Origin: Mucilaginibacter lacusdianchii
Lineage (GTDB): Bacteria > Bacteroidota > Bacteroidia > Sphingobacteriales > Sphingobacteriaceae
Length of the DNA: 64,000 nt
Assembly: GCF_009770985.1 (NCBI RefSeq)
Contig: NZ_WSRW01000001.1
Location: 1,468,065 to 1,532,064 of the forward strand
Direction of reading: 5' to 3'
In this document: piece after piece, positions 61,801 to 64,000 of the stretch
Layout of the letters: the number at the start of each line of letters is the position of its first letter
Numbering within the stretch: the stretch's first letter is position 1
Program-made: the position numbers and the translations under genes
Notes under the pieces: model-generated
Told to the model about the DNA's origin: nothing
Databases searched by the model: none
The model's input: the letters and a program-made list of their open reading frames with translations, nothing else

Positions 61801-62481
61801 TTGCGCAAAAAGGTAGGTATCAACGTTCGTCAGCCATTGAGTAAAATATTGTTACCGATACTGGATAAAAACTTTGAGCATCAGGTAGAGGAAGTAAAAG
61901 ACCTGATTCTGTCGGAAACCAATATCAAAACTATTGAGTATATTACCGACACCGCTGGTTTTATCAAACGCAAAATAAAACCCAACTTTAAGGCACTAGG
62001 CCAAAAAGTAGGTAAGGACATGAAGGCAGTTGCGCAAGCGATTACCGAACTATCACAGGAAGATATTGCGCAGCTAGAAAAAGATGGTCAGATCTCCGTA
62101 CTTGATAATAAGTACCAGATATCAGCTACTGAGGTTGAAATTACGGCTGAGGATGTTCCGGGCTGGCAGGTGGCAAATTTAGGAAAACTAACTGTTGCTT
62201 TAGATGTTACCCTAACCGAAGAACTGAAACAAGAAGGTATTTCGCGCGAACTGATCAATCGCATACAAAACCTGCGCAAGGGAAATGATTTCGAAGTTAC
62301 TGATAAGATAAATGTACGCCTGAGCGATCACCCACTGATTAGCAGCGCTATAAAAAACAATTTATCATATATTTGCGCCGAAATTTTAGCTACTGACATT
62401 CAACTGGATAGCCAACCATTTGAAGGAGAAACTACAGTTATTGATGATAACGAAATTGTAATTGCAATAAGTAAAGTATAA
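58867..62481 (+). CDS. ileS: Isoleucyl-tRNA synthetase
   Basis: A 1204-residue class I synthetase charging tRNA-Ile. The HIGH-type motif is GIHH (residues 54-57, after EGPPSANGMP), the KMSKS-type motif is KMSKR near 754, and the editing domain includes WTTTPWTLPSNCAL. The catalytic part has DVWFDSGAMPYAQWHFPF. Residues about 545-635, between CIGS and DLHRPYVDN, form an expansion of about 90 residues where I know about 30 in relatives. DNA 60485-60835 covering it has only about 29% G+C against 40-53% around it, with AT-rich codons even in conserved positions. The frame is intact. The ATG at 58867 is preferred over a TTG upstream. The stop overlaps the next start (TAATG). Confidence 0.95.
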   Translation: MYKEYKQLNLSQVGKDVLEFWKQNGIFEKSISSRPASNPYTFYEGPPSANGMPGIHHAMARSIKDIFCRYKTLKGYQVKRKGGWDTHGLPIELAVEKSLGITKDDIGKKISIEDYNEACRKEVMRYTDIWNDLTEKMGYWVDLENPYITYENDYIETLWWILKQLYNKGWLYKGYTVQPYSPKSGTGLSSHELNQPGTYKMVKDTTITAQFFLKNDQQHPLMPVLFSEPGEETAILAWTTTPWTLPSNCALAIGEDIDYVKISTLNPYTFKPVSVVLAQALVNKYFKAEGENASFEDYKPGDKVIPWTVKASFKGSDLVGLRYHQLMPYVTNDELEQKAFRVIPADFVTTGDGTGIVHTASVFGADDFRACKENDVPSVMVLDETGKEVPLVNKQGRFVDEVTDFAGRYVKEEYYTQAERDELGFKATDVLISIKLKEDNKAFNVQRYEHSYPHSWRTDEPILYYPLDSWFIKTTAVKDKLIELNKTINWKPEATGTGRFGNWLENLVDWNLSRSRYWGTPLPIWRSDFLAPDFKPEICIGSLQEILSQGTYFYFDEAKAFFKQNDIPAIATLLNIDYKEVSQEDWSILEQIKLDIDWIELKHFVSNCPNRDNLIARFSDPIEAFFKKKGLSLDLHRPYVDNIILHKVYNNNTQYYFREPDLIDVWFDSGAMPYAQWHFPFENKEAFANAYPADFIAEGVDQTRGWFFTLHAIAVMLSEASDEVKAVNEQVGNRGIAFKNVVSNGLVLDKNGNKMSKRLGNAVDPFETIEQYGADAARWYMISNASPWDNLKFNIEGLDEVRRKFFGTLYNTYSFFSLYANIDKFDYSEPDVEPSQRPEIDRWILSLLNTLTQEVDGYYADFEPTKAARAIQDYVDAHLSNWYVRLSRRRFWKSDNSADKTSAYQTLYTCLVTIAKLMSPIAPFFAERLYNDLNTATGKEQFESVHLADFPVYHTQLVDKELEERMQLAQDISSLTLSLRKKVGINVRQPLSKILLPILDKNFEHQVEEVKDLILSETNIKTIEYITDTAGFIKRKIKPNFKALGQKVGKDMKAVAQAITELSQEDIAQLEKDGQISVLDNKYQISATEVEITAEDVPGWQVANLGKLTVALDVTLTEELKQEGISRELINRIQNLRKGNDFEVTDKINVRLSDHPLISSAIKNNLSYICAEILATDIQLDSQPFEGETTVIDDNEIVIAISKV

Positions 62482-62867
62482 TGAGCACACAACCGAACGA
62501 AAAAACAAGATACTCAGACTCAGAATTAGTAGAATTCAAAGAGATTATTCTGGAAAAAATACGCGTAGCACGTGAAGAGCTGAATGCACTGGCATCATCT
62601 CTAAGCAATCCTAACCTGAACGGTACAGATGATACCGCCGGTACTTACAAAACACTGGAAGACGGTTCGGCTACCCTTGAAAAAGAGCAGATTAACCAGC
62701 TGGCTGCCCGTCAGAAAAAGTTTATAGAGCAACTGGAAGCTGCTTTAGTACGTATTGAGAACAAAACATACGGCGTATGCCGCGAAACCGGTAAACTGAT
62801 ACAAAAGGAGCGCCTGCGCGCCGTGCCGCACACTACGTTGAGCATGGAAGCCAAACTGAAACAGTAA
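62481..62867 (+). CDS. TraR/DksA-family protein without the zinc Cys set
   Basis: A 128-residue protein. The N-terminal coiled-coil helical part (about 10-90, FKEIILEKIRVAREELNALASSL and AARQKKFIEQLEAALVRI) and the C-terminal globular YGVCRETGKLIQKERLRAVPH are the DksA/TraR pattern. Only one of the four zinc Cys remains (C100); the others read Thr, Ser and Glu in place of Cys. Members bind RNA polymerase, with or without ppGpp. Its start overlaps the ileS stop by one base and lspA begins 2 bp after it, an operon of ileS, this gene and lspA. Confidence 0.88.
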   Translation: MSTQPNEKTRYSDSELVEFKEIILEKIRVAREELNALASSLSNPNLNGTDDTAGTYKTLEDGSATLEKEQINQLAARQKKFIEQLEAALVRIENKTYGVCRETGKLIQKERLRAVPHTTLSMEAKLKQ

Positions 62868-62869
62868 GG

Positions 62870-63481
62870 ATGAAAGTTACTTATACCAAGCCTTTTATTA
62901 TAGCGGCTTTAATTGTACTGGCCGACCAGCTCATTAAAACATGGGTGCGCACGAATATGTACCAAGGTCAGGAAATTCATTTTCTGGGCGATAGGGGCAT
63001 GTTGCTGTATACCCTTAACAATGGGATGGCTTTTGGCTGGGAACTGGGTGGCGAAGCTGGTAAGCTGGCTTTAACACTGTTCCGAATTGTTGCCGTGGCG
63101 GGTATTGGTTATGCTTTAGTGTATCTGATACGCCACAAGTATCATCGCGGTTTAACCATGAATGTGGCACTGATATTTGCCGGTGCATTAGGCAATATAA
63201 TAGATTCGACCTTTTATGGCGTGTGGTTTCAAAACCGCCCGTGGTTTCAGGGTATGGTGGTAGATATGTTTTATTTTCCCATTATTCAGGGGCACTTTCC
63301 CAGCTGGTTTCCATCATGGGCAGGTCCGGGTGAAGAATTTAAATTTTTCCGCCCGATATTTAACCTGGCTGATGCGGCCATTTCGGTAGGCGTAATTATG
63401 ATTCTGATTTACCAGAACCGATATTTTAAAAAGCAGGAAGAAGAAATAAGCAGCCCCCACAGTGAGGTTGTTGAAGAATAA
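62870..63481 (+). CDS. lspA: Lipoprotein signal peptidase (signal peptidase II)
   Basis: A 203-residue inner-membrane aspartic protease that cuts prolipoprotein signal peptides. Four TM helices lie at about residues 8-26, 65-85, 92-115 and 165-185. Catalytic Asp residues are in GNIID and in FNLADAAISVG; VLADQLIKTWV and NNGMAFGW are also conserved. The long loop with GHFPSWFPSWAG and a polar C-terminal tail are typical of Bacteroidota LspA. A TAAGGA sequence precedes the ATG. It serves the many lipoproteins of this window. A terminator follows. Confidence 0.94.
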   Translation: MKVTYTKPFIIAALIVLADQLIKTWVRTNMYQGQEIHFLGDRGMLLYTLNNGMAFGWELGGEAGKLALTLFRIVAVAGIGYALVYLIRHKYHRGLTMNVALIFAGALGNIIDSTFYGVWFQNRPWFQGMVVDMFYFPIIQGHFPSWFPSWAGPGEEFKFFRPIFNLADAAISVGVIMILIYQNRYFKKQEEEISSPHSEVVEE

Positions 63482-63515
63482 AAAAAGCCGCTCAATTGAG
63501 CGGCTTTTTTTATTC
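63479..63515. terminator. Bidirectional terminator after lspA
   Basis: Perfect self-complementary stem AGCCGCTCAA / TTGAGCGGCT (63486-63505) with an A-run before and a T-run after. It ends ileS-dksA-lspA. Confidence 0.9.
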
Positions 63516-63542
63516 TTTATAAAGTTCATATCCTTCTAATTC

Positions 63543-63577
63543 TGTCATTTCGAGCGATAGCGAGAAATCTTTTTACA
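63543..63577. repeat. Left 35-nt REP-like inverted repeat
   Basis: Reads TGTCATTTCGAGCGATAGCG then AGAAATCTTTTTACA. It is the exact reverse complement of 63907-63941. It ends 32 bp before the downstream end of the GIY-YIG pseudogene. Confidence 0.9.
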
Positions 63578-63609
63578 TTGATATTCAAATTGCTAATACC
63601 AATATGCGG

Positions 63610-63877
63610 CTAATCAGCTACCTCATCATTTAAGAATTTAAACTCGGGATTCAGCGTCTTAATAAGTGTTAATTTCTTTTCTCGCCGCCATTTTTTAATT
63701 TCCCTTTCACGAGCAATAGCATGTTCAATAATGATATTTTCCTGCATATGTAACAGGGTTTCCCTTATTTTCAAAATGTTCTTGCAATCTTCTAGCTAGA
63801 TCATTGGTTACTCCAACATATAGGGATGTTTGTGTCGGGTTTGTAGTGATATATAGGTAAAAGTTGTAGTTCCACAT
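63610..63877 (-). pseudogene. Broken GIY-YIG nuclease gene
   Basis: The first part starts ATG at 63877 and reads MWNYNFYLYITTNPTQTSLY then VGVTNDLARRLQEHFENKGNP, the GIY-YIG fold start of small single-domain nucleases (COG2827 type), but stops at a TGA near 63725. The remaining C-terminal part continues in another frame as IEHAIAREREIKKWRREKKL then TLIKTLNPEFKFLNDEVAD and ends at 63610. About a dozen residues expected between (the LVYYE region) are missing, so an internal deletion with frameshift is likely. It lies exactly between perfect 35-nt inverted repeats, 30 bp from one and 32 bp from the other. Confidence 0.85.
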
Positions 63878-63906
63878 TGTGATACCAAAGCAGCTTTTAT
63901 AACAAA

Positions 63907-63941
63907 TGTAAAAAGATTTCTCGCTATCGCTCGAAATGACA
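63907..63941. repeat. Right 35-nt REP-like inverted repeat
   Basis: Begins TGTAAAAAGATTTCTCGCTA and ends TCGCTCGAAATGACA; exact inverted partner of 63543-63577. It is just upstream of the GIY-YIG pseudogene start. Same family as 13397-13484 and, more distantly, 4034-4121. Confidence 0.9.
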
Positions 63942-64000
63942 GGAAAAGTGTAAAAGACCTTTAATGTGTATCTATCCCATCGCCTCAATAGCTTTCATTA

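Noticed and set aside
63972..64000. Possible C-terminal end of a minus-strand gene (MKAIEAMG then stop)
   Set aside because: Only nine codons are inside the window, so neither coding status nor family can be supported.

Overview
The window reads as chromosomal DNA of a Bacteroidota member, most likely Sphingobacteriaceae (Mucilaginibacter or Pedobacter type). The reasons are: repeated TTTG-N19/20-TAnnTTTG promoters in place of sigma70 boxes, few Shine-Dalgarno sequences, TonB-dependent receptors with carboxypeptidase-like N-termini, a GldD gliding lipoprotein, LytS/LytTR two-component genes, and a rimP-nusA-infB operon whose IF-2 has a long Ala/Pro and Gly/Gln-rich linker. No rRNA, CRISPR array, prophage or conjugative module is visible. 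Most of the window is ordinary core genome, but small repeat-flanked cassettes and one AT-rich two-gene island interrupt it.

Layout. 0-9.6 kb: secreted M61 and M28 peptidases, an atypical SDR facing a small membrane protein, then a minus-strand run of comB, gcvT, a glycosyltransferase, rnhB, a SpoIIE-type phosphatase and an OppC-like permease. 9.7-13.4 kb: an iron locus (siderophore receptor plus PepSY membrane protein) behind a promoter bracketed by two Fur-box-like palindromes. 13.5-19.3 kb: redox enzymes, superoxide dismutase, csaA-tadA, a zinc metallopeptidase and an amidase. 19.3-24.4 kb: rimP-nusA-infB with a hairpin at the very 5' end of its predicted transcript. 24.4-31.7 kb: an ATP-grasp/flavin monooxygenase pair, a TonB-C protein, an M23 peptidase, rbfA, an NlpE-C-like lipoprotein, a LolC/E-type permease, a four-helix-bundle gene between inverted repeats, and a metallo-beta-lactamase-fold hydrolase.

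31.7-34 kb is an AT-rich island: an XRE/ImmA-type metallopeptidase with a perfect palindromic operator candidate, plus an unrecognised partner gene. 34-41 kb: gldD, aroE, comA, an AI-2E-family transporter, a TPR protein and a subtilase. 41.0-41.4 kb holds a GC-rich non-coding element framed by palindromes. 41.6-50.1 kb: pdhB, three exported hypotheticals, AraC/VOC, a probable redox-sensing ArsR with an Old Yellow Enzyme, and tex. 50.3-51.1 kb: an Lrp regulator and a promoter-to-terminator unit encoding an unusual tRNA-like RNA with a long variable region. 51.3-58.7 kb: a PAS histidine kinase, a degenerate histidine kinase, a LytTR/LytS pair, a TonB-type receptor and an S41 peptidase. 58.8-63.5 kb: ileS (with an AT-rich internal expansion), a DksA-like gene and lspA. 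The right end holds a broken GIY-YIG nuclease gene lying exactly between perfect 35-nt inverted repeats.

The strongest leads are the tRNA-like RNA at 50.93-51.05 kb; the repeated pattern of one small gene between inverted REP-like repeats (GIY-YIG and four-helix-bundle), with solo palindromes of the same families elsewhere; the ImmA-type island; and the compositionally foreign stretch inside ileS.
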